This document shows, one piece after another, positions 7,334-15,175 of a DNA stretch of 20,359 bases. Source of the stretch: JACCZR01 sp035296565 (GTDB lineage: Bacteria > Actinomycetota > Thermoleophilia > Solirubrobacterales > Thermoleophilaceae); assembly GCA_035296565.1 (NCBI GenBank), contig DATHAQ010000065.1, positions 1 to 20,359 on the forward strand, in the 5' to 3' direction. A model generated the notes under the pieces. The model searched no databases. It saw nothing but the letters and a program-made list of their open reading frames with translations, and was not told where the DNA came from. Numbering within the stretch: position 1 is the stretch's first letter; each line of letters opens with the position of its first letter. The translations under genes were made by a program, and so were the position numbers.

Positions 7334-9099
7334 CGGCCGGAGGATAGGAGGCGCCAGAGACTGGCGGTGACCCTCTGAACCTCCACGCTCGCGCGCTCCT
7401 CGCGCAACTCCGCGGGCCAGCCCGGCGACCCCAGGCGCACCACCGTTCCGCGGCCGAGGCGGTAGCCGACCAGGGCCGGATCGGTTTCGCGGCCGGCGCT
7501 GGCCTGCAGCCGCGCCTGCGAGGCCAACGAGACCGAGCGCTCGAACAGCCGGAAGGAGCCCAGCAGCTCGTCGGTCCCCCGGAACAGGCCCAGGCCTTTG
7601 CGCTGCACGCGCATCGGCGCCTCTCCGGTCCGCGACAGCTCCGTCCGCTCGCCGAAGGGGTCGACCGGGCGGCGCGACCCCGGGTCGCTCAGCACGTCGT
7701 CCTCGAGGCGCACCGGTCGCCGGAGCGAGTCGGCGCCGAACAGCGCCACCCTGCCCCCGTCCTCGACGTAGCGGCGCAGGCGGCGGGCCAGCGTAGGCAG
7801 ATGCCAGTGCGCATCCCCCGCGACCACCACGGCCGAGGCGGCGCCCATCGAGGGGCCGCGCTCACGAGTCAGCGAGAGATCGGTCGTGAGGTCGTAGGGC
7901 AGGCGGGCGCGGTCGAGGAAGGCGAGCAGCGGGGCGGCCTGGGTGCGGGCGTCGAGGGGCAGCCCGCCGCTGTAGGGGCGGAACAACGGCGCCTGGCCGG
8001 CGGCTGGGAGGTCGTCGGGGAGGCCGTCGAATCGGTCGTCGAAGGGGTTGGCCCCCTGCCAGGCCACGACGGGGAGCACAACCAGCGGCCGTGCATCGGG
8101 GTCGCCCCCGAGGGGCCGTCCGGCCACGGCGAGCGGCGCGGCCGCCGTGCGCCCGCGCGAGCGGATTCGGACCACGTAGAGGCCGGTGCGCGCGCCGGAA
8201 GGGATGCGCAAGCGCAGCGTGCCGCGACGCACGCGGCCGTTCGGGAGCGGCCTGCCGCCGCCGACGGGTCGCACGCTATAGGGCGAGCCGCGGCGCACTC
8301 CGTCCGCTCGCAGGATCGCGCGCGAGCCCGCCGACACCACCCCGGGCGGCGCGGCGAGGGCCGGTCCCCTCACCGCCACGGCGGTGCGAGGGCGGGCGGG
8401 GCGGAGGCGGGAGCGACCGAGGTTGCCGGCGCGGTCGCGGGCGGAGACCTCAAACACGTACTCGCCCTGCGGTGGCGGCCCGCCGCGGACGTGGCCGTCC
8501 CAGGTGCCCCGGCGGCGCCCGTCGGCCTCGAAGCGGGCCACCTCACGCGGCCCCCCGGCGCCCACCCGCAGCACCCGGAAGCCGGCGTCGGCGGTGCGCA
8601 GGCCGCGGAAGCGGACGCGGACCGGGCGAGGACCCGTCCCGGCCGGGATCAGGTTCGGGCGGGCCCCGGTGATCGCCAGCACGGCGGGCTTGGTGTCGAC
8701 CCGGACGCGGCGTCCCGACGTGACCGAGCGCCCCTGGCCCTCGCGGAGCACGCGCATCTGGTAGACGCCGTCGGGGACGACGCGGCCCTCGTCGTCGCGC
8801 CCGTTCCAGTCGAACAACAGCTCCTCGTCGCCGCGGAGCCGGCGGGCATCCACCAGCCGCCGCACCTCCGCGCCCTCGGAGTCGACCATCGAGAACGTCA
8901 CCTTGGCCGGTTCGCGCAGGACGAAGCCCACGCGTGCCCGGTTCACCACCCCCGGCGCCGTGGGAGAGAAGGCCTTCGGCTCGCGCTCGAAGCGCAGCAC
9001 CAGCGGCTCCTCTCCCTTCAGGTACTGAGAGGCCAGGAAGGCGCCCGTCGTGGCCAGGATCAGGACGGCGAACAGGACGCGGACAGGGGTGCTCGCCAT
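7330..9099 (-). CDS. Membrane-anchored protein with FlgD-type Ig domains and a DMFase-beta/amidotransferase-like C-terminal domain
   Basis: The 589-residue protein begins with a single membrane helix (about 7-25), presumably leaving the rest outside the cell. Residues 38-137 form a FlgD-type Ig domain, recognised by FDWNGRDDEGRVVPDGVYQMRV at 96-117. Residues 138-235 form a second one (TWDGHVRGG...GEYVFEVSARDRAGN). A third beta-rich domain spans about 246-325. Residues 338-585 form an alpha/beta domain like the C-terminal part of the N,N-dimethylformamidase beta subunit family. Its GDAHWHLPTLARRLRRYVEDGGRVALFG stretch (428-455) stands where relatives have GHDEYW, so the usual acidic/His site is altered. 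Function is not known; binding or remodelling of an extracellular polymer is a guess from context. ATG at 9099 follows a TACGCT box by eight bases, and the gene is coupled to the propeller gene by ATGA. Confidence 0.72.
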   Translation of the reverse strand: MASTPVRVLFAVLILATTGAFLASQYLKGEEPLVLRFEREPKAFSPTAPGVVNRARVGFVLREPAKVTFSMVDSEGAEVRRLVDARRLRGDEELLFDWNGRDDEGRVVPDGVYQMRVLREGQGRSVTSGRRVRVDTKPAVLAITGARPNLIPAGTGPRPVRVRFRGLRTADAGFRVLRVGAGGPREVARFEADGRRRGTWDGHVRGGPPPQGEYVFEVSARDRAGNLGRSRLRPARPRTAVAVRGPALAAPPGVVSAGSRAILRADGVRRGSPYSVRPVGGGRPLPNGRVRRGTLRLRIPSGARTGLYVVRIRSRGRTAAAPLAVAGRPLGGDPDARPLVVLPVVAWQGANPFDDRFDGLPDDLPAAGQAPLFRPYSGGLPLDARTQAAPLLAFLDRARLPYDLTTDLSLTRERGPSMGAASAVVVAGDAHWHLPTLARRLRRYVEDGGRVALFGADSLRRPVRLEDDVLSDPGSRRPVDPFGERTELSRTGEAPMRVQRKGLGLFRGTDELLGSFRLFERSVSLASQARLQASAGRETDPALVGYRLGRGTVVRLGSPGWPAELREERASVEVQRVTASLWRLLSSGR

Positions 9100-9107
9100 C
9101 GGCGCTG

Positions 9108-9113
9108 AGCGTA
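9108..9113 (-). promoter_or_regulatory. Candidate -10 box for the Ig/amidotransferase-propeller pair
   Basis: On the minus strand TACGCT (TANNNT) lies eight bases before the ATG at 9099. Transcription would begin at or one or two bases before the start codon. The divergent gap to the GT4 start is only 35 bp. On the plus strand the same gap offers only the weaker GAGAAT (9120-9125), nine bases before the ATG at 9135. Confidence 0.35.
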
Positions 9114-9134
9114 AAGGCCGAGAATGTCGACTCG

Positions 9135-10217
9135 ATGAAGGTCAAGCTCGTCGATCCCTCGGGGGACGTGGCCCCCTACGACCACGCCCTGGCGGCCGCC
9201 CTGGCCCGCCGGGGAGCCGCCGTGGAGCTGATCACATCGCGCTTCCTCTACGGGCCGATCCCATCCGAGCGCGACTACGAGCTGACCGAGCTCTTCTACC
9301 CGCTGGCCACGCGCCTCGGCCTCGAGGCCAGGCGGCGCCGGCGGGCAGCCAAGGCGCTCGAGCACCCGGCCGGCATGCTGCGGCTGCGGGGGCGGCTGAC
9401 CGGGGGCGACGTCGCCCACTACCAGTGGCTGCGCCCCGCCGACCGTCTCTTGCTCCCGCCCCATCGCCCGCGCGTGATGACCGTCCACAACGTCCTGCGC
9501 CGCAGCGGAGCGGTCGACGTGGCGGGCAAGATGGATGCGGTGGTGGTCCACACCCGCCACGGCCGGCGCGAGCTGGTCGACCGCGTGGGCGTGGCGCCCG
9601 AGCGCATCCGGGTCATCCCCCACGGCGCCTTCGAGCACATGCTGAGCCTCCCCGACGAGCGGCCGCTGCCCGCCGAGCTTGCCGAGGTGCAGAGGCCGGT
9701 GATCCTCTGCTTCGGCACCATCCGCCCCTACAAGGGAATCGACGTACTGCTCCACGCCTTCTCCGGGCTGCAGGACGCCGAGCTGTGGATCGTAGGCCGG
9801 CCACTGAGCACCCCGCTGGAGCCGCTGCGCCGCCAAGCCACGGGTGGTGTCCGCTTCGTCACGCGCTACCTGGCCGAGCCCGAGGTCCCCGCCTTCTTCC
9901 GCCGGGCGGACGTGGTGGTCCTCCCTCATCGCGAGGTCGACCAGTCGGGCGTGCTCAACGTCGCGCTGGCCTTCGGCAAGCCGATCGTCATGACCTCGAT
10001 CGGCGGCTTCGAGGAGGTGGCCGAGGACACCGGCGCCGGACTGCTGGTGCCCCCGGAGGACCCGGAGGCGCTGGCCGGCGCCCTGCGCGGGCTGCTCGAT
10101 GATCCCGGCGCGCGCCGCCGGCTGGGCGAAGCCGCCCGGGCGGCAGCGGAAGGCCCATATTCCTGGGACCAGGTGGCTCGTCTTACGCTCGAGCTCTACT
10201 CCGAGCTGACGCGATGA
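9135..10217 (+). CDS. Family 4 glycosyltransferase
   Basis: The 360-residue GT-B protein starts with MKVKLVDPSGDVAPYDHALAAAL, the acceptor-domain N-terminus with a position to grip the acceptor. VVVHTRHGRRELVDRVGV and RIRVIPHGAFEHM bridge the two domains. ILCFGTIRPYKGIDVLLHAF opens the donor domain (the K is the expected phosphate ligand). ADVVVLPHREVDQSGVLNVALAFGKPIV is the sugar-nucleotide-binding region, in which the usual second Glu of the EX7E motif is replaced by a DQSG...N version seen in part of GT4. It acts in the cytoplasm at the membrane. The gene is coupled by ATGA to the formyltransferase gene, so the formylated sugar may be its donor; that is inference. Longer in-frame extensions upstream lie over the divergent gene and lack family similarity, so ATG at 9135 was chosen. 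Confidence 0.9.
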   Translation: MKVKLVDPSGDVAPYDHALAAALARRGAAVELITSRFLYGPIPSERDYELTELFYPLATRLGLEARRRRRAAKALEHPAGMLRLRGRLTGGDVAHYQWLRPADRLLLPPHRPRVMTVHNVLRRSGAVDVAGKMDAVVVHTRHGRRELVDRVGVAPERIRVIPHGAFEHMLSLPDERPLPAELAEVQRPVILCFGTIRPYKGIDVLLHAFSGLQDAELWIVGRPLSTPLEPLRRQATGGVRFVTRYLAEPEVPAFFRRADVVVLPHREVDQSGVLNVALAFGKPIVMTSIGGFEEVAEDTGAGLLVPPEDPEALAGALRGLLDDPGARRRLGEAARAAAEGPYSWDQVARLTLELYSELTR

Positions 10218-10987
10218 AGGTCCTCTACCTCTCAAAGCACAAGCGCTCCGCAGTGCGGGCGCTCGAGACCCTGGTCAACCGGGGGTGCGACGTGCGCGGG
10301 GTGGTGGTCGCCCCGCCGTCGGGCGACGAGCACTCCTCCCAGCGCATCGACGAGGCCGCGGAGCGCCTGGGCGTGGATCTGATCGACGAGAGGGAGGCCT
10401 ACGCGGCGGCCGGCGAAGCCGACCTGGCGATCTCCTTCCTCTTTCCGCGGCTGATCCGCGAGCCGCTGATCTCCGGGCCACGGGTCGGCTGCCTGAACTT
10501 CCACCCCGCGCCCCTGCCGGACATGCGCGGCGTGGGTGGCTACAACGTCGCCGTCCTCGAGGGCTTCAGCGAGTGGGGCGTCTCCGCCCACTTCGTGGAC
10601 GCGCGCTTCGACACCGGCGACCTGGTCGAGGTGCGGCGCTTTCCCATCGATCCCGCCGCGGAGACGGCCTGGTCGCTGGACCTGCGCTCGCAGGAGGAGC
10701 TGCTCGAGGTCTTCCGCGGCGTGATCGGGACGCTGATGGCGGGCGGCAGCCTCGCCCGCGAGCCGCAGGGCGAAGGGCGCTACGTCAGCCACGAGGCGCT
10801 GGAGGAGATGCGCCGGACGCCGCCGGACGCCGCCCCCGAGGAGATCGAGCGGCGAATACGCGCCTTCTGGTACCCGCCCTGGCCCGGCGCGACGATCGAG
10901 CGCGACGGGCGGCCCTACACGCTGCTGGACGGCGCCCGGCTCGCCGAGGTGGCGCGGGCACTCAAGGACGCGGGCGAGGTGCCGTAG
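10214..10987 (+). CDS. Formyltransferase-family protein, probable sugar N-formyltransferase
   Basis: The 257-residue protein has the Rossmann-like formyltransferase domain that uses N10-formyltetrahydrofolate. The catalytic triad is visible: N95 and H97 in NFHPAPLP, and D133 in FDTGDLV. The loop MRGVGGYNVAVLEG and WGVSAHFVD match the family. It lacks a methionyl-tRNA formyltransferase OB-domain of normal size. Its C-terminal part has IRAFWYPPWPGA, like small sugar N-formyltransferases acting on 4-amino or 3-amino dideoxy sugar nucleotides (VioF, WlaRD and M. tuberculosis Rv3404c are known cases). With the aminotransferase and 4,6-dehydratase in the same locus, an N-formylated aminodideoxy sugar is the likely product. 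It starts by ATGA overlap with the GT4 gene and ends at a TAG just before a strong hairpin. Family call firm, substrate inferred. Confidence 0.87.
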   Translation: MKVLYLSKHKRSAVRALETLVNRGCDVRGVVVAPPSGDEHSSQRIDEAAERLGVDLIDEREAYAAAGEADLAISFLFPRLIREPLISGPRVGCLNFHPAPLPDMRGVGGYNVAVLEGFSEWGVSAHFVDARFDTGDLVEVRRFPIDPAAETAWSLDLRSQEELLEVFRGVIGTLMAGGSLAREPQGEGRYVSHEALEEMRRTPPDAAPEEIERRIRAFWYPPWPGATIERDGRPYTLLDGARLAEVARALKDAGEVP

Positions 10988-11010
10988 GGCCTAGCGCCGG
11001 AGCGCAGGCC
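10988..11010. terminator. Hairpin between convergent genes, probable bidirectional terminator
   Basis: The 34-bp gap between two convergent stops holds GGCCT-A-GCGC, loop CGGA, GCGC-AGGCC: a 9-bp stem with one bulged A and a four-base loop. It begins on the base after the formyltransferase stop. There is no T-run, which is common for hairpin terminators in GC-rich actinobacteria. The near-symmetry would serve both strands. Confidence 0.65.
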
Positions 11011-11021
11011 GGGCGGGCCGA

Positions 11022-12287
11022 TCACCGGGTCTTGTCGGAACCGGCCACGACCACCACGCGGGCGTCGCCGGCCAGCGACTGCGTACGCGTGTCGATGCCC
11101 TCGCGCTGGGAGATGTCGAGCGCGCGCCCCACAGCGATCGCCTCGCGCTCGCCGCCACGGGCAAAGAACACGACCGACTCGTTGCGCACGCCCTGGTCGC
11201 TGGCGTTGGTCACGTTGCCGAGCTGGAACCCCTTGGCCTCCACCTCGTCGCCGATCTGCGCGGCCAACCCGGGGATGTTCGTGCCGTTGAGAACCGACAC
11301 GGTGACCGAGCTGGGGCTCACCGCTGCGGAGCGCCGGCGGGACGAACTGTCGGAGCCGTTGTCGCTTCCGTTGTCCGCACTCTGGGAGGCGCGCTCCTCG
11401 CTGCCCGAGTCGCCGATCTTGGTCAGGCCGAACACGGCGGCGCCTCCCACGATCAGGACGCCCGCCACGGCCAGCACCGCCAGCCGCGGGTCGCGCCGGT
11501 ACCAGGGCGCACGGCGCTCGGATGGGGGGATGACCTCGGTGTGGCCGCCCGCGGCGCGGCTGGGCGGCGCGGAGCGCGCCGGGAGGCGCGACGCCGGGCG
11601 GGGCGGGAGCGTGGGAGGCGAGGCGGGCGCCACCGGGGGCACCGGCGGCGAGGGGCGTTCGCTGTCGGGCGCGCCGTTGGAGGGCGCGCGCGCGAGGTCC
11701 TCGTCCTTCTCGCCCTCGGCGCCCACGTCCCCGTCCTCGAGGGGTTCGTCCTCCTCGCCGGGGGCGCCCTCGGCCGGACCGTCCTCCCTGGGGGGCCGGA
11801 CGATCTCGGTGGCGTCGTCGTTGTGGGCAGCGGCCGGGCTCTCCAGCTCCTCCTCCTGGTCCGTGCCGGCCTCGTCGGCACGAGGGCCGGCCGGCGGCGC
11901 CTCCGTACCGCCTGCGGCGCTGCGGGCCGCGGGCGAGGAGGGCCCGGCCGCCCCGGCCCCCGCGGCGGCTCCGGCTGCAGCGCCGCCCGCCGCCGCCGCT
12001 CCGCCCACCGCGCTCGCCGGTTTCGCCCCCGTCTGAGCCGGCGTGGCCGGAGCCTGGCCGGGGCGCGCCGGCTGTCCCGGCCGGATGGGACCGGTGCGCC
12101 GCGGCTGGGGGGTCACCCGGGGGGTCTGGGGGGAGGCTGCGTCGGGGGTGCGCTCAGGGGCGCGCCCTGCCCATTCGCGCAGCCGGCGAACGTCACGCGC
12201 CTGCGAGAAGTAGAGGGCGGACAGCACGGCGAGACCTACCACCGCGGCCAGCCCGGCGTAGGCGCCGATCTCCTGGACGATCTCCAT
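11022..12287 (-). CDS. Two-pass membrane protein with long disordered loop and a C-terminal LytR_C domain
   Basis: The 421-residue protein has a first membrane helix at about 8-27, followed by RDVRRLREWAGR, a positive cytoplasmic flank. Residues 44-265 are low-complexity: a Pro/Arg part, an Ala/Gly run (about 96-118), an acidic part (143-198) and a Pro-rich part. A second helix spans 269-288. A Ser/Asp/Asn linker leads to a LytR_C domain (about 326-416: VTVSVLNGTNIPGLAAQIGDEV, later VVVVAGSD). LytR_C usually follows an LCP catalytic domain, which is absent here. Mycobacterial VirR and CEI are known LytR_C-only proteins affecting envelope integrity; VirR partners an LCP ligase. A similar accessory role in attaching the locus's glycan to the wall is inferred. 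A GGAG sequence nine bases before the ATG is a fair ribosome-binding site, and TAAGGT (12303-12308) offers an own promoter overlapping the upstream stop. Confidence 0.85.
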   Translation of the reverse strand: MEIVQEIGAYAGLAAVVGLAVLSALYFSQARDVRRLREWAGRAPERTPDAASPQTPRVTPQPRRTGPIRPGQPARPGQAPATPAQTGAKPASAVGGAAAAGGAAAGAAAGAGAAGPSSPAARSAAGGTEAPPAGPRADEAGTDQEEELESPAAAHNDDATEIVRPPREDGPAEGAPGEEDEPLEDGDVGAEGEKDEDLARAPSNGAPDSERPSPPVPPVAPASPPTLPPRPASRLPARSAPPSRAAGGHTEVIPPSERRAPWYRRDPRLAVLAVAGVLIVGGAAVFGLTKIGDSGSEERASQSADNGSDNGSDSSSRRRSAAVSPSSVTVSVLNGTNIPGLAAQIGDEVEAKGFQLGNVTNASDQGVRNESVVFFARGGEREAIAVGRALDISQREGIDTRTQSLAGDARVVVVAGSDKTR

Positions 12288-12296
12288 GCTGGAAGT

Positions 12297-12308
12297 CTCC
12301 GAACCTTA
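12297..12308 (-). promoter_or_regulatory. Candidate -10 box and Shine-Dalgarno of the LytR_C gene
   Basis: On the minus strand TAAGGT (12308-12303) begins within the TAA stop of the dehydratase gene and fits TANNNT. GGAG (12300-12297) follows, nine bases before the ATG at 12287. This is the only start in this stretch with a recognisable Shine-Dalgarno sequence. It allows the LytR_C gene to be expressed apart from, or together with, the upstream three-gene unit. Confidence 0.35.
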
Positions 12309-14186
12309 GAGCGCGGGGCGGCTGCTGGCGCTCACCATCAGGCTGCGCTCGGCCGACAGCTCGGCCACCGCGCTTGCCAGGGCCGACGGGTCACCGCCGT
12401 AGACGAGCTCCTCGATGCGCAGGAAGGCGGTCTCGACCCACTCCGGATCCGGCGCCGGCCGCAACGCCGAGACGATCTTCTCCGCCGGCGTCGGCTGGGG
12501 CCGCTCCCCGGGATTGAACAGGTCCTCGTGGATTTTCTCGCCCGGCCGCTGGCCGATCACCTCCACCGCGATGTCCTCGTCGGGCTCCAGGCCCGCCAGG
12601 CGAATCATGTTGCGTGCGAGGTCGACGATCTTCACCGGGTCGCCCATCTCGAGGACGAAGACCTCGCCCGCGGCGGCCAGCTCGCCCGAGCGGATGATCA
12701 GCTGCACCGCCTCGGGAATCGTCATGAAGTAGCGGGTCATCTTCTCGTGGGTGACCGTGACCGGGCCGCCCGCGGCGATCTGGCGGCGGAAGATGGGCAC
12801 CACCGATCCCGACGAGCCGAGCACGTTGCCGAAGCGCACCGCGGCGTAGCTGGTCGAGCGGTAGCGATGCTGGGCGGCCTCCACCGCCCACTCGGCCAGC
12901 GCCTTGGAGGCGCCCATCACGGTGGCGGGAGCCACGGCCTTGTCGGTGGAGACGAGCACGAAGCGGTCGACCCCGGCCTCGCCGGCGGCCGCGGCGACGA
13001 TGCGGGTGGCGACAGCGTTGTTGCGCACCGCCTCCACGGGGTTCTCCTCCATGAGCCCCACGTGCTTGTAGGCGGCGGCGTGGAAGACCACCGAGGGCTC
13101 GTGCTCGTCGAAGATCTCGGCCATGCGGGTGGCGTCCTTGACGTCGGCCAGCACGGGCACCGCCCGGCCGAAGTGGCGCTCGTCCTCGAGCTCGCGCGCG
13201 ACCTCGAAGAGGGCGTTCTCGCCGTTCTCCACCAGCACCAGCTCGCGCGGCCCCACGCGGGCGATCTGGCGGCAGAGCTCGGAGCCGATCGAGCCTCCCG
13301 CGCCCGTGACGAGCACGGTCCGACCGCGCAGGTAGGCGCCGACGCGGTCCAGCTCCACGCGCACGGGCTCCCGCCCCAGGACGTCCTCCACCTTCAGCTC
13401 GCGGACCTGGCGGACGAGATTGACCCCGCCCGAAAGCAGCTCGAAGGTGGTCGGCAGCGTGCGGACGGGAATGTCGCGCGGGCGGCACGCCGTGACCACC
13501 TTCTGGCGCAGCACACCCGGCGCCGACGGGATGGCGATGATGACCTCGCTCGGCTGGGTGTCGTCCAGCACCCGGGCGAGGTCGTCGGTCGAGCCGAGAA
13601 CCTCGAAGCCCGCGATGCGCATGCCGCGCTTGCGCGGGTCGTCGTCGATGAAGCCGATCGGGGCGGTGGAGAGCCCTGGGTTGCGGCGCAGCTCGGCCGC
13701 CACCTGCTGGCCGCCGTTGCCGGCCCCAACGATCAGCACCTCTCGGTCGGCCGATTCGACGAGCGGGCCGCGGGGCCGCTCGACCAGGGCGCGAACCAGG
13801 AAGCGGGCGCTGACGCAGAAGGCGAGCGTGAGCAGGAAGTCGAGCGCCATGACGCCGCGCGGCGGACTGGTGTCGCCCGGCGAGAGCAGGAACAGGGCAG
13901 CGATGAGCACGAAGCTCGATGCCACGACCGCCTTGACCAGCGACTCGAAGTCGCGCTGGTCGACGAAGCGCCAGAGCTTGGAGTAGAGCCCGAACAGCGC
14001 GAAGCCCGCGAGCTTCATCACCACGACGAAGACGAAGGTGTCGGTGAGCAACTCCTCGTACCGGTGGGGGACGCCCGAGTCGAAGCGCAGCACGTAGGCC
14101 AGGTAGTAGGCGAGCCCGATCAGGCAGGCGTCGACCGCCACCTGACCCAGGCGGCGGGCCTTCACGGATGAGACGAGTGAGCTCAA
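12306..14186 (-). CDS. Membrane-bound nucleotide-sugar 4,6-dehydratase, WbpM/CapD/PglF type
   Basis: The 626-residue protein has the full-length architecture. About four membrane helices occupy residues 15-135. A first nucleotide-binding domain (GAGNGG, 154-159) spans about 148-265. The catalytic SDR domain begins with TGAGGSIGSEL (294-304). It has AAAYKHVGLME (370-380), STDKAV (413-418) and VMGASK (423-428), where Met424-Lys428 replace the usual Tyr-x3-Lys, as in WbpM/PglF/FlaA1. These enzymes convert UDP-GlcNAc to a UDP-4-keto-6-deoxy sugar; the membrane-bound long forms keep C5 configuration. It would feed the aminotransferase encoded two genes upstream. TTG at 14186 overlaps the preceding stop (TTGA), giving a coupled start; a GTG at 14165 is an alternative that still precedes the first helix. 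Family certain, exact substrate likely but inferred. Confidence 0.93.
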   Translation of the reverse strand: MSSLVSSVKARRLGQVAVDACLIGLAYYLAYVLRFDSGVPHRYEELLTDTFVFVVVMKLAGFALFGLYSKLWRFVDQRDFESLVKAVVASSFVLIAALFLLSPGDTSPPRGVMALDFLLTLAFCVSARFLVRALVERPRGPLVESADREVLIVGAGNGGQQVAAELRRNPGLSTAPIGFIDDDPRKRGMRIAGFEVLGSTDDLARVLDDTQPSEVIIAIPSAPGVLRQKVVTACRPRDIPVRTLPTTFELLSGGVNLVRQVRELKVEDVLGREPVRVELDRVGAYLRGRTVLVTGAGGSIGSELCRQIARVGPRELVLVENGENALFEVARELEDERHFGRAVPVLADVKDATRMAEIFDEHEPSVVFHAAAYKHVGLMEENPVEAVRNNAVATRIVAAAAGEAGVDRFVLVSTDKAVAPATVMGASKALAEWAVEAAQHRYRSTSYAAVRFGNVLGSSGSVVPIFRRQIAAGGPVTVTHEKMTRYFMTIPEAVQLIIRSGELAAAGEVFVLEMGDPVKIVDLARNMIRLAGLEPDEDIAVEVIGQRPGEKIHEDLFNPGERPQPTPAEKIVSALRPAPDPEWVETAFLRIEELVYGGDPSALASAVAELSAERSLMVSASSRPAL

Positions 14187-15175
14187 CTGTGATCGCTTGT
14201 AGCCGACAGCAGCATGTTGACGAGTTCGCGGGGGTCTCGCCGGATGCGGTCCGACCCCTCTTTCGACCGCTCCACTCCGGTGACCTGCGCCGGGTCGGTG
14301 AGCCGACGCAGACGACCCTCGTGAAGCAGGCCCTCATCCACGGCACCCAGGCGCCCTTCGAAGGTCGTGAACACCGGGGTGCCGAGAGCCACCGCTTCGC
14401 GGTTCATGGTACCGCCGGCGGAGACGACCAAGTCGGCGAAGGCCACGAGGCTCTGGGCGTCCACCGCCCGCTCGGGGACGACGAAGCTGCCCTCCGCCCT
14501 GAGCTGCTCGCGCTGCTCGGCGGTGCGGGGCAGCACCACGGCCTGCTCCCCGCGCAGCCGTTCAAGGACACGGCCGAAGACAGAGCTCTCGAACCGGTGG
14601 TAGAGCGCGAGCGCCGGCGGGGTGCGGATCACATACAGCGGGCGTTCCTGATCGAGGCCGAGCTCGTCGAGCACGGCGCGGTCGGGCTCGAAGTCGGAGA
14701 GGTAGTACTCCTCCTTGAGCCCCTCGTAACGGCGCAGCTTGCCTTTCGCCCCGTAGCGCGCCAAGCGCTCGGGCGGAATCACCTCGGGCACCACCACCGC
14801 GCGCGCCAGGCGGCAGTTGACGTGGTGCTGGACGGTGGCCCACTCGTAGTCGAACGCCGTGGAGCTGGGGATGCGCAGCAGGGCGGCGGCCACCATCACG
14901 TCGTTGGAGCCATGCCCTATGGCGACGTCGAAGCGGCGCGGGCGCGCCCAGCGCGCAAGCGCGCCGCTGCGACGCGCGAGGTTGCGAGCCCGGCCCTGGC
15001 CGCCGTGGCGGCCGATGGCGGTGTGGTCGACCCCGAGGCGCTCGCACAGCTCCAGTGTCTGCGCGAAGTCGCGCGCGGTGACCTCCACGTCGTGCCCGTC
15101 CTCCTGCATCGCCGTGATCAGCGGGCGCATGACCAGCACGTGGGGGGAGTTCGTCAGGTCGACCCAGACGCGCAC
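14183..15175 (-). CDS. DUF354 family protein, putative GT-B glycosyltransferase
   Basis: The 330-residue protein opens with MRVWVDLTNSPHVLVMRPLI and GHDVEVTARD, the DUF354 signature. AIGHGSNDVMVAA.LLRIPS, PEVIPPE, RYEGLKEEYYL and a late donor-like motif VVSAGGTMNREAVALGTPVFT (glycine-rich loop with a conserved Glu) follow. The fold is GT-B-like, related to epimerase/glycosyltransferase families such as WecB and MurG. No member's reaction is established that I can name with confidence. Its place between an aminotransferase and a 4,6-dehydratase makes it a good candidate for transfer of the amino sugar made by its neighbours. The GTG start overlaps the aminotransferase end by 22 bases and the stop overlaps the dehydratase start, so all three genes form one tightly coupled unit. 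Confidence 0.85.
   Translation of the reverse strand: MRVWVDLTNSPHVLVMRPLITAMQEDGHDVEVTARDFAQTLELCERLGVDHTAIGRHGGQGRARNLARRSGALARWARPRRFDVAIGHGSNDVMVAAALLRIPSSTAFDYEWATVQHHVNCRLARAVVVPEVIPPERLARYGAKGKLRRYEGLKEEYYLSDFEPDRAVLDELGLDQERPLYVIRTPPALALYHRFESSVFGRVLERLRGEQAVVLPRTAEQREQLRAEGSFVVPERAVDAQSLVAFADLVVSAGGTMNREAVALGTPVFTTFEGRLGAVDEGLLHEGRLRRLTDPAQVTGVERSKEGSDRIRRDPRELVNMLLSATSDHS

Noticed and set aside
7801..9108. 435-codon plus-strand frame opposite the Ig/amidotransferase-like gene
   Set aside because: No recognisable motif. The minus-strand frame has a membrane anchor, FlgD motifs and coupling to its neighbour, so this is an antisense shadow.
11934..12002. Apparent simple repeat of GCC/GGC-type triplets
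   Set aside because: It encodes the Ala/Gly run of the disordered loop (residues about 96-118) in frame; there is no need to invoke a separate repeat element.
10285..12036. 583-codon plus-strand frame spanning the formyltransferase and LytR_C genes
   Set aside because: It runs out of frame through the formyltransferase and antisense through LytR_C; composition is Arg/Ala/Ser-rich and it crosses the likely terminator.
11541..14171. Very long open frame (876 codons) on the plus strand
   Set aside because: It is antisense to the LytR_C and dehydratase genes, whose motifs are unmistakable. The translation is Arg/Gly/His/Val-rich with no domain signature, as expected from GC-rich codon bias.
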